A stretch of 36,611 bases of DNA, from positions 1 to 36,611 of the forward strand of contig JARLGK010000063.1 in assembly GCA_031296075.1 (NCBI GenBank). Direction: 5' to 3'. The position numbers and the translations under genes were made by a program. A model generated the notes under the pieces. That model searched no databases. It saw only the letters and a program-made list of their open reading frames with translations, and was not told the origin of the DNA. The DNA comes from Candidatus Acidiferrales bacterium (GTDB taxonomy: Bacteria > Acidobacteriota > Terriglobia > Acidiferrales > UBA7541). This document shows, in pieces, positions 6,578-15,696 of the stretch (the stretch's first letter is position 1; every line of letters begins with the position of its first letter).

Positions 6578-7630
6578 ATGTTCAATCTGGGTAAGACAAA
6601 ATCGCTGATTGGCCTGGACATCGGCTCGAGTTCGGTGAAGGCCGTCGAATTGAAGAAGGCGAAAGAGGGCTACGAGCTTGTGAGCTTCGGCCTGGAGCCG
6701 TTGTCCCAAGATACCGTCGTGGATGGCGCCATCATGGACGCCCCTTCGGTCGCCGAGAAGATCATTTCAATCTTCGATGCACAAAAGATCAAAGTAAAGG
6801 ACGTGGCTACTTCCGTTTCGGGCCACTCGGTGATCGTAAAGCGCGTGAGCATGCCGCTGATGACCGAAGAAGAGCTCTACGACCGAATTCAGGCGGAAGC
6901 CAGCCAGCACATCCCGTTCGACATCGCCGACGTGAATTTGAGCCACCAACTCCTGGAAGCAACCGAAAACCAAATGGACGTCCTTCTGGTGGCGGTCAAG
7001 AAAGACAAGATCCTGAACCACACGAACGTGCTTGCCCAGGCGGGCAAAACGCCCGTCGTGGTGGACATCGACGCATTCGCTTTGCAGAACTGCTTCGAAG
7101 TGAACTACGAGCCGGACCCGTCGCAGGTGGTGGCCCTTCTGAACATCGGCGCGAGCGTGATGAATATCAACATCATCCGCGGGTGGACGCCGCTCTTTAC
7201 GCGCGACGTTTCGGTGGGCGGTAACCAGTACACGGACGCGCTGCAAAAGGAACTCGACCTGAGCTTCGAGGACGCCGAGAAACTCAAGATGGGCGGAACT
7301 CTGCCGGGGGTTAGCGAAGAGCAGCGGACGGCCATCCTGCGCTCGGTTTCAGACATATTGATTTTGGAGATCCAGAAGACATTCGATTTCTTCCGCGCCA
7401 CGGCCAGCGGCGAGAACATCCGCCGAATCGTAGTGGCCGGGGGAACGGCGCGGGTTCCCGGCCTACTCGACCTCTTGAAGGAAGAATTCGCCATGCCGGT
7501 CGAAGAGCTCTATCCATTTCGGAAGATCGCAATCAATCCAGCGCGTCACGATGAAGCCCAGCTTCGCGAGTTGGCGCCACGCCTGGCCATCGCCGTCGGC
7601 CTGGCACTGAGGAGCTTTGACACGCCATGA
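6578..7630 (+). CDS. pilM: Type IV pilus assembly ATPase-like protein PilM
   Basis: PilM is a cytoplasmic actin-fold protein (FtsA/MreB relatives) that binds the short cytoplasmic tail of PilN and links the inner-membrane alignment complex to the pilus motor. The 350-residue product begins MFNLGKTKSLIGLDIGSSSVKAVEL, which is the actin-type phosphate-1 motif. It contains the PilM-typical QAEASQHIPFDI and ends with a second nucleotide-binding motif, IVVAGGTARVPGLLDLL. GAGGGG lies 8 nt before ATG 6578. It is first in the pilMNOPQ operon, and its stop overlaps the pilN start (ATGA, 7627-7630), implying translational coupling. Confidence 0.95.
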   Translation: MFNLGKTKSLIGLDIGSSSVKAVELKKAKEGYELVSFGLEPLSQDTVVDGAIMDAPSVAEKIISIFDAQKIKVKDVATSVSGHSVIVKRVSMPLMTEEELYDRIQAEASQHIPFDIADVNLSHQLLEATENQMDVLLVAVKKDKILNHTNVLAQAGKTPVVVDIDAFALQNCFEVNYEPDPSQVVALLNIGASVMNINIIRGWTPLFTRDVSVGGNQYTDALQKELDLSFEDAEKLKMGGTLPGVSEEQRTAILRSVSDILILEIQKTFDFFRATASGENIRRIVVAGGTARVPGLLDLLKEEFAMPVEELYPFRKIAINPARHDEAQLRELAPRLAIAVGLALRSFDTP

Positions 7631-8265
7631 TCCGGATTAACTTACTCGGCCAGGCTCGTCCGAAGGCCGCCAAGCAAGCCGTACCGCTCGAAGCGACCGT
7701 GCAGATCCTGTTTGCCTGCGTGGCGATTGGTCTGGCGGCCGTGATTCTCGGAATCACCTACTACCAGCAGAAACATCAGCTGGACGAGACGAACAAGCGT
7801 ATCGCCTCTCTCAAGGCCGAAAAGGCGAGCCTGCAGCAGATCAAGCAGGATGTGGACCGGTTCGAGAGCGAGAAGTCTGTGCTCCAGCAGCGAATTGACG
7901 TGATTGAGACGCTGCAGCGAAATCGAAGCGGCGCGCAGGACATGCTTCAGACGGTAGCGAACACGGTCGTTCGAATCGACTCGCTCTGGCTGACGTCTCT
8001 GGATCGCAAGGGCGATGCCCTCGAACTCCAGGGCGAAGCAGGATCGATCAACGCCGTGGCGAACTTCATCACCGAACTCAAGAAATCGGGATACTTCGAC
8101 CAGGTCGAAATCAAGAGCGCCAAGGAAAACGATCTGTTGCCGGGAGTCGAAACGTACGGTTTCACGATGACCGTGGCGGTTGCTGCCCCCACGGGCGGCC
8201 CGGCGAACGCCGAAGCTGTGGGTACGACCAAGCCCCCGCAACCCGCGGCCAAGGGAAGGAGCTAA
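7627..8265 (+). CDS. pilN: Type IV pilus inner-membrane protein PilN
   Basis: PilN is a bitopic inner-membrane protein. The start MIRINLLGQARP carries the conserved 'INLL' tail that inserts into a groove of PilM. One TM helix follows (about residues 27-47, ILFACVAIGLAAVILGITYY), then a coiled coil (HQLDETNKRIASLKAEKASLQQIKQDVDRFESEKSVLQQRI) and a ferredoxin-like periplasmic domain (LWLTSLDRKGDALELQGEA, then ETYGFTMTVAV). The C-terminal 25 residues are Pro/Ala-rich and probably disordered. At 212 residues it is slightly longer than typical because of this tail. It partners with PilO, whose gene starts 3 nt after the pilN stop. Confidence 0.93.
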   Translation: MIRINLLGQARPKAAKQAVPLEATVQILFACVAIGLAAVILGITYYQQKHQLDETNKRIASLKAEKASLQQIKQDVDRFESEKSVLQQRIDVIETLQRNRSGAQDMLQTVANTVVRIDSLWLTSLDRKGDALELQGEAGSINAVANFITELKKSGYFDQVEIKSAKENDLLPGVETYGFTMTVAVAAPTGGPANAEAVGTTKPPQPAAKGRS

Positions 8266-8268
8266 GCC

Positions 8269-8904
8269 ATGGCAACTGCCTTCCGAGATTGGCCCTGGCC
8301 CCTGCAGGCGCTCTTATATGTGGGATTGACAATCGTTCTCGTTCTGGCCGGGTTCTACGTGCCGTATTCGCCGATAGCGACCGTGCGCACGGAACTCGAA
8401 TCCGCCCAGGCCGAGATCAAGCCTCTCGAAGCGGACGTCCAAAATCTCCGCGTGTACAAGCAGCGCCGCGCGGAATTGCAAACAGAGATGGACGCCTTGC
8501 AGAAGCAGCTGGCGACGTTGCAAACGATCGTTCCTGAGGACAAGGAAGCGGATCAGTTCATTCTAATGATCCAGCGCGCCGCGATTACCTCTGGCGTGGC
8601 CATCCGATCCCTGACGGCGAACCCGATCCAACAGAAGCCGTACTACTTCGAGATGCCCTTCGCGATTGAGGCCGACGGGCCGTACTACTCGGTTCTCGAT
8701 TTCTTCTCTCGGATGGGCCGCCTGTCGCGAATCATCAACGTCGGCGACTTGAAGTTGACGGCTCTTACCACCACCGGCTCGCGGTTCCATATGTCTGCAG
8801 GATCGACGGTCAACGGCTCGTTTACGATCACCACGTTCTTCACGAATTCGGCGGGAACGAAGCCAGCGGCAACTCCTGCTGGGACGCCGGCGACAAAAAA
8901 GTAG
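8269..8904 (+). CDS. pilO: Type IV pilus inner-membrane protein PilO
   Basis: PilO heterodimerises with PilN in the periplasm. The 211-residue product has an aromatic-rich start (FRDWPWPLQALLYVGLTIVLVLAGFYVPY) containing the single TM helix. A coiled coil (about 40-85, ELESAQAEIKPLEADVQNLRVYKQRRAELQTEMDAL) and a compact alpha/beta domain follow, with the PilO-typical VPEDKEADQFILMIQRAA and YYSVLDFFSRMGRLSRIINV. The tail is Ala/Pro/Thr-rich. It starts 3 nt after pilN and ends 10 nt before pilP, so it is within the same transcript. Confidence 0.93.
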   Translation: MATAFRDWPWPLQALLYVGLTIVLVLAGFYVPYSPIATVRTELESAQAEIKPLEADVQNLRVYKQRRAELQTEMDALQKQLATLQTIVPEDKEADQFILMIQRAAITSGVAIRSLTANPIQQKPYYFEMPFAIEADGPYYSVLDFFSRMGRLSRIINVGDLKLTALTTTGSRFHMSAGSTVNGSFTITTFFTNSAGTKPAATPAGTPATKK

Positions 8905-8914
8905 GGCGACGACG

Positions 8915-9460
8915 ATGAAAATGGCAAACACATCCGCAACGCTGTTGGCAGTGCTGGCCATGTCGCTTTTGTTGGCGAGTGGCGTGTGGGCGCAGGCCAA
9001 TCCGGTGAAGAAACCGGTGACCAAGGCCAAAGCCCCGAAACCGGCCAAGGTGGTGCATGCAACCAAGCCTGCCGAGTCCGCAAAACCAGCGGCTGACGCT
9101 GCACAAGCGCCGGCAGGCGACAAGATTGAAGCGGTCGGCAAGCGCGACCCCTTTGCGCCGCTGATCAACAATAAGAAGGACGCTGGCCAGCACTTGCCCC
9201 CTGGGAAGGCTGGCTTGGTGATTGCCACGGTGCGCGTGGACGGCGCCGTGCGTTCGGGGAGCGCAATGATCGCAGTGGTCTCCAACCCGGAACAGAGCGT
9301 TTATTTCATTCGGGAGGGTGACCGCTTGTACGACGGGGATGTGGAAAAGATTGGGCTGGACGGTGTGACGTTCAAAGAGAATTCGAAGGACGCCTTCGGA
9401 AAACCGGTCGAGCGAATGGTGACGAAGCGAATCTACGCGAGTGCAGGAGAGCAGCAATGA
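8915..9460 (+). CDS. pilP: Type IV pilus periplasmic protein PilP
   Basis: PilP bridges the PilN/PilO dimer to the secretin PilQ. The 181-residue product carries the family signature VGKRDPFAPLI near residue 73, followed by a small beta domain (VIATVRVDGAVRSGSAMIAVVSNPEQSVYFIREGDRLYDGDVEKIGLDGVTF). The N-terminus is a signal peptide (TLLAVLAMSLLLASGVWAQA) followed by a Lys/Pro/Ala-rich linker. Proteobacterial PilP is usually a lipoprotein, but I see no lipobox cysteine here. It is probably cleaved by signal peptidase I and either soluble or held by PilN/O and PilQ. Its stop overlaps the pilQ start by 4 nt. Confidence 0.9.
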   Translation: MKMANTSATLLAVLAMSLLLASGVWAQANPVKKPVTKAKAPKPAKVVHATKPAESAKPAADAAQAPAGDKIEAVGKRDPFAPLINNKKDAGQHLPPGKAGLVIATVRVDGAVRSGSAMIAVVSNPEQSVYFIREGDRLYDGDVEKIGLDGVTFKENSKDAFGKPVERMVTKRIYASAGEQQ

Positions 9461-11907
9461 GGATCCTATGGAGGGCGTTGGGACTGGGCGCGCTGCTGGC
9501 GGCCGGTCTGATTTGGACGAATGGAGCGCTGCGGGCGAGTGACGCGCCGGTGGTGCACGTGAAGGCGGAGGTCAAAGACGGCGCTGTGCGCTTGCAGGCG
9601 GAAGCCAATGCGCCGTTCGAGTACACGACCTATCGCCCCAGCGATAGCCTCTATGTGCTCGACTTGAGCGGAGTATCGGCCGGAGACCCGGCTGGTGCGC
9701 GCGTGGTCGCCTCGGATCTCGTGAAGAGCTACCGCGTGATCACGTACGCTGCAGGCGCGAAGCCGGTCGTCCGGCTGGAGATATTGCTGGCCCAGGGTCT
9801 GGAGCCCCGGCTCGAGCGCCAGGGCAAGGAAGACCTGACCCTATTTGTTTCGCGCACCGCGATCGGAGCCTCGGCGGCCAGCTCGATGCCGCTTCCGGCG
9901 AAAGCGACTCTGGTACCCACGGCTGCGAAAAAGTCTGACGTGAACTTGGCAGCGCATCAGGTGATCCGCCAAGTTCATCTGGCGCAGAACGGAACTACGA
10001 CCGAAGTCAGCATTTCCGGCTCCGGCCCCTTGAACTACCACTCCATTCACCTGCAGAATCCGGACCGCCTGGTGTTGGACTTTGCCGGCTCGCATTTGAC
10101 AACCACGGAGAAACAAATCGCCAGCAATCTTGATCCGGTGAGGGAAATCCGGCTGGCCCAGTTCACGCCGGAAGTCTCGCGCGTGGTGATTGATCTTCGC
10201 GAACCCGCACGCTATAGCATCAAGGGCGAGGGAAGCACCGTAACGGTTTCGTTTGTGGGCAAGGTGGCGGCGGGTACAGGTTCGACTTACGCGCCGGCTC
10301 CTGACTCGGCGGCGACGGTAACCACGAAGTCCGAATCTCCCGTCCGTAGCGAAGCAATTGCGCAAACCGTCGCGACCAAGCCAGCTGAAATTCCATCGCC
10401 GGCCGCGGTGCTTCCAGCCGCTTTGACCCAAACTTCGTCTGCCCTGGCTACTCCAGCTTCCGCGCAACTACAGCAGCCGGAAACAGTCGCGGCAACGCGC
10501 GCCGCGGTCGAGACGGCATCCAATGCGCAACCCGCTCCTGCCGCTGCGTCCGCGCCTTCGCCCGTCCAACCGGCGATGGCGTCACCGGCTCCTATGGCTC
10601 AGGCTCCGGCCACATCGTCAGCGCCTCCGGTCGGAAAGTATTCGGGCGAGCCGATTTCGGTGAACCTGAAGGACGTGGACCTGCGTGACTTCTTCCGCCT
10701 GATACACGAGATCAGCGGACTAAACGTTGTCGTGGACCCCGGAGTGAAGGGCAACCTGACTATCGTTCTGGATGATGTTCCGTGGGACCAGGCGCTTGAC
10801 ATCGTCCTGAAGAACAACGACCTGGATAAGCAGCTTGACGGAAACGTGCTTCGCTTGGCAACGAAGGAAACGCTGAGGAAGGAAGCGGAAGAGAATCGCG
10901 ACCTGGCCAAGGCTGTAGCCGAAGCCGCGGACGTCGTCACCACCACGCGCGTCCTCAGCTATGCGAAGTCAACCGACATGGCGACCACGCTCAAGAAATT
11001 CCTCTCGTCTCGCGGAGACATCATCGCGGACGACCGCTCGAACACGCTGATCATTCGCGATATCCCCAGCACGTTGCCCGTGATGGATAATCTGATCAGG
11101 CAGCTTGACCGGAAATCGCAGCAGGTGGAGATCGAAGCCCGCGTCGTGGCCGCCAACCGGTCGTTCTCGCGCGAGATCGGGACACAGTTTGGCTTTGCAG
11201 GTGCTAGCAATAGCGGCAACAATGTTATCGGAGGTACCTCTGGGGTTGGATCGAGCCCGATCATTCGTGGCCCCGGTTTGCCCAAGCCGCCAATCGTCAT
11301 CAGCAGCAGCGGAAGCTCGACTGGCAACACCATGCCTCTCATCACCAATCTCGGAGTGGGTGTACCGACGAGCGGCATCGAGTATGCATACTCGAACGCC
11401 AATTTCGCCCTGGACATGATCATCACTGCGGCTGAGGAGCGAGGCGTTGGCAAGCTGCTCTCCAAGCCCAAGGTCATCACGCAGAATAATGAAAAGGCGA
11501 CCGTTAAGCAGGGAACGAAAATCCCCGTGCAGACGATCGTCAACAACACGGTATCAGTCCAGTTCGTGGACGCCGTCCTCGAGCTCGACGTGACGCCACA
11601 GATCACCGCCGACGGGACGATTTACATGGACGTGAACGTCGAAAACGACCAGATCGACGGCTCGATTCCACGCGTTCAGGGTATCCCGGCTATTGATACC
11701 CAGGAAGCGCAGACGAAGGTCACCGTCAATGACGGAGCCACGGTGGTCATAGGCGGAATCATCGTCACGCAGCAGACCACGGACATCCAGCAAGTTCCGT
11801 TCGTCGGCAGCGTGCCGGTCCTTGGCAACCTGTTCAAGCACACGACCGTAAAGTCAACTTCACAGGAGCTGTTGTTCTTCCTGACGCCTCGCATTCTGCC
11901 GAGCTAG
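9457..11907 (+). CDS. pilQ: Type IV pilus secretin PilQ
   Basis: PilQ is the outer-membrane ring through which the pilus passes. The 816-residue product has a signal peptide (1-29) and two AMIN-type beta domains that usually bind peptidoglycan (about 30-130 and 165-270). The second includes YHSIHLQNPDRLVLDFAG. A long Ala/Pro/Thr/Ser-rich linker spans about 275-395. The secretin N0/STN domain follows (ISVNLKDVDLRDFFRLIHEISGLNVVVDP), then an N1 domain (TTRVLSYAKSTDMATTLKKFL). The secretin beta-barrel domain reaches the C-terminus, with VGKLLSKPKVITQNNEKATVKQG and a final VPVLGNLFKHTTVKSTSQELLFFLTPRIL. The ATG lies inside the pilP stop. It is last in the operon. The pilus motor and pilin genes (pilB, pilT, pilC, pilA) are not in this window. 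Confidence 0.96.
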   Translation: MRILWRALGLGALLAAGLIWTNGALRASDAPVVHVKAEVKDGAVRLQAEANAPFEYTTYRPSDSLYVLDLSGVSAGDPAGARVVASDLVKSYRVITYAAGAKPVVRLEILLAQGLEPRLERQGKEDLTLFVSRTAIGASAASSMPLPAKATLVPTAAKKSDVNLAAHQVIRQVHLAQNGTTTEVSISGSGPLNYHSIHLQNPDRLVLDFAGSHLTTTEKQIASNLDPVREIRLAQFTPEVSRVVIDLREPARYSIKGEGSTVTVSFVGKVAAGTGSTYAPAPDSAATVTTKSESPVRSEAIAQTVATKPAEIPSPAAVLPAALTQTSSALATPASAQLQQPETVAATRAAVETASNAQPAPAAASAPSPVQPAMASPAPMAQAPATSSAPPVGKYSGEPISVNLKDVDLRDFFRLIHEISGLNVVVDPGVKGNLTIVLDDVPWDQALDIVLKNNDLDKQLDGNVLRLATKETLRKEAEENRDLAKAVAEAADVVTTTRVLSYAKSTDMATTLKKFLSSRGDIIADDRSNTLIIRDIPSTLPVMDNLIRQLDRKSQQVEIEARVVAANRSFSREIGTQFGFAGASNSGNNVIGGTSGVGSSPIIRGPGLPKPPIVISSSGSSTGNTMPLITNLGVGVPTSGIEYAYSNANFALDMIITAAEERGVGKLLSKPKVITQNNEKATVKQGTKIPVQTIVNNTVSVQFVDAVLELDVTPQITADGTIYMDVNVENDQIDGSIPRVQGIPAIDTQEAQTKVTVNDGATVVIGGIIVTQQTTDIQQVPFVGSVPVLGNLFKHTTVKSTSQELLFFLTPRILPS

Positions 11908-11924
11908 CCTGAAGTCTGGTTGAC

Positions 11925-13040
11925 GTGGCGGCAGAGTCGGACGACCGAATCCAAAGCCGGAGCGGGCCCGCAGCAAGAATGGGCCGGCTCCGGCTTTTCA
12001 TTTCGAGCATCGGCGCGGACGCCGTTCTGGTGTCGCATCTTCCCAACATTCAATACCTGTGCGGCTTTTCCGGGAGCGCCGGAATGCTTCTGGTGAACGC
12101 ATCAACGGCGACACTTTTCACCGACGGCCGGTACACATTTCAGACTCGCGAGGAGGTTTCCGGCGCGCGTGTACAGATCTGCAAACACGGGCTCCTTCGG
12201 GCCGTGTCGGAGGCGCTCCGAGCGCGAAGGGGATGCTACAAAGTCGGCTATTCCGCCAGCCATATGACGGTGGCGCAGAAACAGGTGCTGGCGGACGGGG
12301 CGGGCGGTCGTGTTCGGTGGGTGAACGATAGGGGAGCGGTCGAGAAATTCCGGGCAGTGAAAGACGCCGACGAATTGAGCCGCATTCGTGAGGCGGCGGA
12401 CATCATCAGCGCCGTGTTTCGGAGGGTCTTGAAAGGGATCAAACCCGGAGTCACGGAGCTCGCTCTAGCCGCAGAGATCGAACATGAGATCAAGCGCCAA
12501 GGGGCGTCTGGACCGTCCTTTGAGACCATCGTAGCCTCCGGGCCTCGATCTGCCTGGGCGCATGCCCAACCGACCGCCAAGCCACTCAGGAAAAGCGAGT
12601 TGGTCGTCCTGGACCAGGGTGCTATACTGCGCGGCTACTGCAGTGATATGACTCGCACGATCTTCCTCGGGAAGGCGTCGCGGAAGGTGCGGAGCCTCTA
12701 TACCGCGGTCCTGGAGGCTCAGGCAGCGGGCAAGCGAGCGATACGGCCGGGAGCAACGGCGGGCGACGTCGATCGGGCGACGCGAAACACGCTCAAACGG
12801 GCCAAGCTTGATCGTTATTTCACCCACAGTACAGGTCACGGACTGGGTCTCGAAGTTCACGAGATGCCCCGGCTAGGCAAGGGCGAACAGACAATTCTCC
12901 AGGAAGGGATGGTCCTCACCGTCGAACCCGGCGTATACATCGAGGGGCTTGGGGGCATTCGGATTGAAGACGACGTGGTCGTAACCGCGAGCGGGTCCGT
13001 CGATTTGACGACGGCACCGCGCGAATTTCTCGAACTCTAA
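11925..13040 (+). CDS. M24 metallopeptidase (Xaa-Pro aminopeptidase/dipeptidase type)
   Basis: This cytoplasmic peptidase would cleave Xaa-Pro bonds at the N-terminus of peptides. The N-terminal creatinase-like domain shows ADAVLVSHLPNIQYLCGFSGSAGMLLV. The C-terminal pita-bread fold carries the five metal ligands, numbered from the GTG start: D230 (VLDQGA), D241 (CSDMTRT), H305 (STGHGLGLEVHE), E334 (TVEPG) and E348 (RIEDDV). The start is uncertain. GTG 11925 gives 371 residues, while ATG 11979 (MGRLRLFISSIGADAVLV) gives 353 and fits the usual family N-terminus better. Neither has a strong ribosome-binding site. It is followed directly by accB, its stop codon touching the accB ATG. An efp gene often sits in this position in other bacteria but is absent here. 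Confidence 0.9.
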   Translation: MAAESDDRIQSRSGPAARMGRLRLFISSIGADAVLVSHLPNIQYLCGFSGSAGMLLVNASTATLFTDGRYTFQTREEVSGARVQICKHGLLRAVSEALRARRGCYKVGYSASHMTVAQKQVLADGAGGRVRWVNDRGAVEKFRAVKDADELSRIREAADIISAVFRRVLKGIKPGVTELALAAEIEHEIKRQGASGPSFETIVASGPRSAWAHAQPTAKPLRKSELVVLDQGAILRGYCSDMTRTIFLGKASRKVRSLYTAVLEAQAAGKRAIRPGATAGDVDRATRNTLKRAKLDRYFTHSTGHGLGLEVHEMPRLGKGEQTILQEGMVLTVEPGVYIEGLGGIRIEDDVVVTASGSVDLTTAPREFLEL

Positions 13041-13565
13041 ATGGCGAAGAAACCGAAATCGAAAGTCGCGGGGGTGGTAGATGCCGGGGGCGTGGACCTC
13101 GCGGAAGTAGAGCGCCTGCTCGCGTTCATGGAGAAGCACGGCTTGGAAGAGTTCGAGTACGCCCGCGGCGGCGTGCACATCCGGCTGAAGAAACCGTCAG
13201 CGGCGTCCGTAGGCGACCGTCGGGCGATTCCGCCCGCAGACGGAGTTCCTGGAGTAACGCACGCGGCGCCCTCGGGGAGACATGCGCGTGCCGCCGAGCC
13301 CGGCGCTATCCCCGACGTTCACGTCATCAAATCTCCGATTGTGGGCACTTTTTATTCCGCGCCGAGCCCGAACGCGGACTCATTTGTCGCGGTCGGCGCA
13401 ATCGTGGAGCCCGGTCAGGTGCTCTGCATCATCGAGGCCATGAAATTAATGAACGAGATTGAGTCGGACGTGGCCGGTGAGGTCGTGCAGATCTTTGTTG
13501 AGAACGGAAAACCGGTGGAGTACGGAGAGCCGCTCTTCGGAATCCGAACGCGTGGCAAGAAGTAG
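13041..13565 (+). CDS. accB: Biotin carboxyl carrier protein of acetyl-CoA carboxylase
   Basis: AccB carries the biotin that moves carboxyl groups from biotin carboxylase to carboxyltransferase in the first step of fatty-acid synthesis. The 174-residue product has an N-terminal helical region ([29 protein letters not shown]), a Pro/Ala-rich linker, and a C-terminal biotinyl domain ([53 protein letters not shown]). The biotinylated lysine in EAMKLMNE is K135. The initiation codon immediately follows the stop of the upstream peptidase gene, so translation is probably coupled. accC follows after a 70-nt gap. Confidence 0.95.
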   Translation: MAKKPKSKVAGVVDAGGVDLAEVERLLAFMEKHGLEEFEYARGGVHIRLKKPSAASVGDRRAIPPADGVPGVTHAAPSGRHARAAEPGAIPDVHVIKSPIVGTFYSAPSPNADSFVAVGAIVEPGQVLCIIEAMKLMNEIESDVAGEVVQIFVENGKPVEYGEPLFGIRTRGKK

Positions 13566-13635
13566 CTTCTCCCGGAGTGCCGCGCGAACAATCTGATTTC
13601 TGTCCTTGCGGCCTGCGGATCGAGTCCCAAACTCT

Positions 13636-14985
13636 ATGTTCCGAAAAATCCTGATTGCCAATCGGGGAGAAATCGCCCTGCGCGTTCTCTCCGCCTGCAA
13701 GGAACTCGACATACGGACCGTCGCGGTTTATTCAGAAGCCGATCGCCACGCCCTTCACGTGCGCTTCGCCGATGAAGCGATCTGCATCGGGCCGCCACGC
13801 AGCGCCGACAGCTACCTCAACATTCCGCAGGTGATCAGCGCCGCCGAAGTGGCGAATGTTGACGCCATCCATCCCGGGTACGGCTTCCTCTCTGAAAACG
13901 CAAATTTTGCAGAAGTCTGCGAAGCGTCGCACATCACGTTCATCGGACCTTCGCCTTCCATAATTCGAATGATGGGGGAAAAAGACCGGGCGCGCGTGGA
14001 GATGGCTGCCGCGGGGTTGCCGATCATTCCCGGCAGCGATGGCGCCGTGCCGGACGAGGCGGCCGCGAAGAAGGTCGCTGCCGAAATTGGGCTCCCGCTG
14101 ATGATCAAGGCAGTCGAAGGGGGCGGCGGGCGCGGCATGCGCATGGTGCGCACCAAGCGCGAGCTGATCCCCGCGTTTCAGACCGCTCGTACGGAAGCGC
14201 ACCAGGCCTTCGGAAGCCCGAACGTATACATGGAGAAATTGATCGAGCACCCCCGGCATATCGAGTTTCAGGTGCTGGGCGACCGCCACGGCAGCGTGAT
14301 CCATCTGGGAGAACGCGAATGCTCGCTCCAGCGCCGCCACCAAAAGGTCCTCGAAGAATCTCCGTCAACGGCGCTCGATGCGGCCACCCGCGAGCGCGTG
14401 GGCAGGCAGGTCGTGGAGGCCTTGCACAAGATCGGCTATTCAAACGCTGGCACGGTCGAATTCCTGCGCGATGCTTCGGGAAATCTTTTCTTCATCGAGA
14501 TGAACGCGCGCATCCAAGTCGAGCATCCTGTCACCGAGATGGTCACGCAGGTGGACCTGGTGAAGGCGCAGATTCGCGTCGCCGCCGGCGAGCGCCTCGA
14601 AGATGCCGTCGGTCCGTTCGAGTTTCACGGCCACGCGATCGAGTGCCGCATCAACGCCGAGGACCCGGACACATTTGTGCCGTCTCCCGGGCGTATCACG
14701 GCTTTCCGCGTGCCGGGCGGGCCGGGAATTCGCGTGGACACCGCCGTGCACGCCGACGCCGTGGTGCCGCCGTACTACGATTCGCTCGTGGCCAAGCTGG
14801 TCGCCCACGGACGCGATCGCGCGGAAGCCATCGCGCGGATGCACGGCGCACTCGACGGATTCGTCGTCGAAGGAATCAAGACCACCATTCCGCTGCAGAA
14901 GCGGATTCTGGCCGAGCCGGACTTCATCGCCGGGAAATTCGACACTCATTTTCTCGATCGACTCACGGCCGTGAAATTGAAGTAG
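13636..14985 (+). CDS. accC: Biotin carboxylase subunit of acetyl-CoA carboxylase
   Basis: AccC carboxylates the biotin on AccB using bicarbonate and ATP. I start it at ATG 13636 ([17 protein letters not shown]), the canonical family N-terminus, giving 449 residues. The ORF-track start is a TTG ten codons earlier. It shows the biotin carboxylase N-domain ([21 protein letters not shown]) and the ATP-grasp glycine loop (GGGGRGMRM, near residue 163). It also has [22 protein letters not shown], the catalytic [18 protein letters not shown], and a C-terminal domain with ECRINAEDP. accA/accD, the carboxyltransferase, are not in the window. It forms a unit with accB. Confidence 0.97.
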   Translation: MFRKILIANRGEIALRVLSACKELDIRTVAVYSEADRHALHVRFADEAICIGPPRSADSYLNIPQVISAAEVANVDAIHPGYGFLSENANFAEVCEASHITFIGPSPSIIRMMGEKDRARVEMAAAGLPIIPGSDGAVPDEAAAKKVAAEIGLPLMIKAVEGGGGRGMRMVRTKRELIPAFQTARTEAHQAFGSPNVYMEKLIEHPRHIEFQVLGDRHGSVIHLGERECSLQRRHQKVLEESPSTALDAATRERVGRQVVEALHKIGYSNAGTVEFLRDASGNLFFIEMNARIQVEHPVTEMVTQVDLVKAQIRVAAGERLEDAVGPFEFHGHAIECRINAEDPDTFVPSPGRITAFRVPGGPGIRVDTAVHADAVVPPYYDSLVAKLVAHGRDRAEAIARMHGALDGFVVEGIKTTIPLQKRILAEPDFIAGKFDTHFLDRLTAVKLK

Positions 14986-15042
14986 TATCCTGTCCGCGAA
15001 AGTCGCTCATCTGTTGCAATTCGATTTCTTGAGAGGCTGCGG

Positions 15043-15675
15043 TTGTTTCCATCCCTGTACGCGATCCTTGATCCGGACCTTGCAAGTACACCTCTAACCC
15101 TTCTCGCCGAAACCTTGTCCGGCGCGGGCGTCCAATTGATGCAGCTTCGGGACAAACGGGGGGCAGCGGCGCACGTCTATTCCCAGGCGAAGGAGTTGGC
15201 GGCAATTCTTTCTCCGCGCGGCGTGCGCCTGATCGTCAACGATCGCCCGGACATCGCGGCGATGACCGACTCGGCTGGCGTGCACGTCGGGCAGGAAGAT
15301 CTCCCGGTGGAAGACGCGCGCCGCGTTTGCGGCCCGTCGCGCTGGGTGGGCATTTCGACACACAACTTGGCGCAATTGCGCGCGGCCGATGCCACTTCGG
15401 CGGATTATATCGCTGTGGGGCCCATCTTTCCGACGTCTACGAAAGCCAATCCCGATCCGGTCGTGGGGATCGATTTTCTTCGCGCGGCACGACAGCTGAC
15501 GCGGAAACCGCTTGTGGCCATAGGCGGCATCACTATAGAGTCGGCCGCGGACGTGTTTCGCGCCGGGGCGGATTCAGTGGCAATTATTAGGGATCTTCTT
15601 GCCGCGCCCGGACCGGGTGAACGAGCACAAGAATATTTGGCGATCGCGGAACGCTCGCGGGCGCACCACGGCTAG
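15043..15675 (+). CDS. thiE: Thiamine-phosphate synthase
   Basis: ThiE condenses the pyrimidine HMP-PP with the thiazole HET-P to make thiamine phosphate, in the cytoplasm. The 210-residue TIM barrel shows GVQLMQLRDKRG, LIVNDRPDIA, GVHVGQEDLPVEDAR, YIAVGPIFPTSTK and VAIGGITIESAADVFRAGADSVAII. These cover the pyrophosphate-binding and phosphate-binding loops of the family. The start is a TTG at 15043 with GAGAGG 7 nt upstream; I see no ATG or GTG that fits the N-terminus (FPSLYAILDP). No thi-box riboswitch is recognisable in the 57-nt gap after accC. Partner thi genes are not nearby. Confidence 0.93.
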   Translation: MFPSLYAILDPDLASTPLTLLAETLSGAGVQLMQLRDKRGAAAHVYSQAKELAAILSPRGVRLIVNDRPDIAAMTDSAGVHVGQEDLPVEDARRVCGPSRWVGISTHNLAQLRAADATSADYIAVGPIFPTSTKANPDPVVGIDFLRAARQLTRKPLVAIGGITIESAADVFRAGADSVAIIRDLLAAPGPGERAQEYLAIAERSRAHHG

Positions 15676-15696
15676 GCGCCGCGCCGGGTAACATCT

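Noticed and set aside
14986-15042. TPP riboswitch before thiE
   Set aside because: The gap is only 57 nt and lacks a recognisable thi-box.
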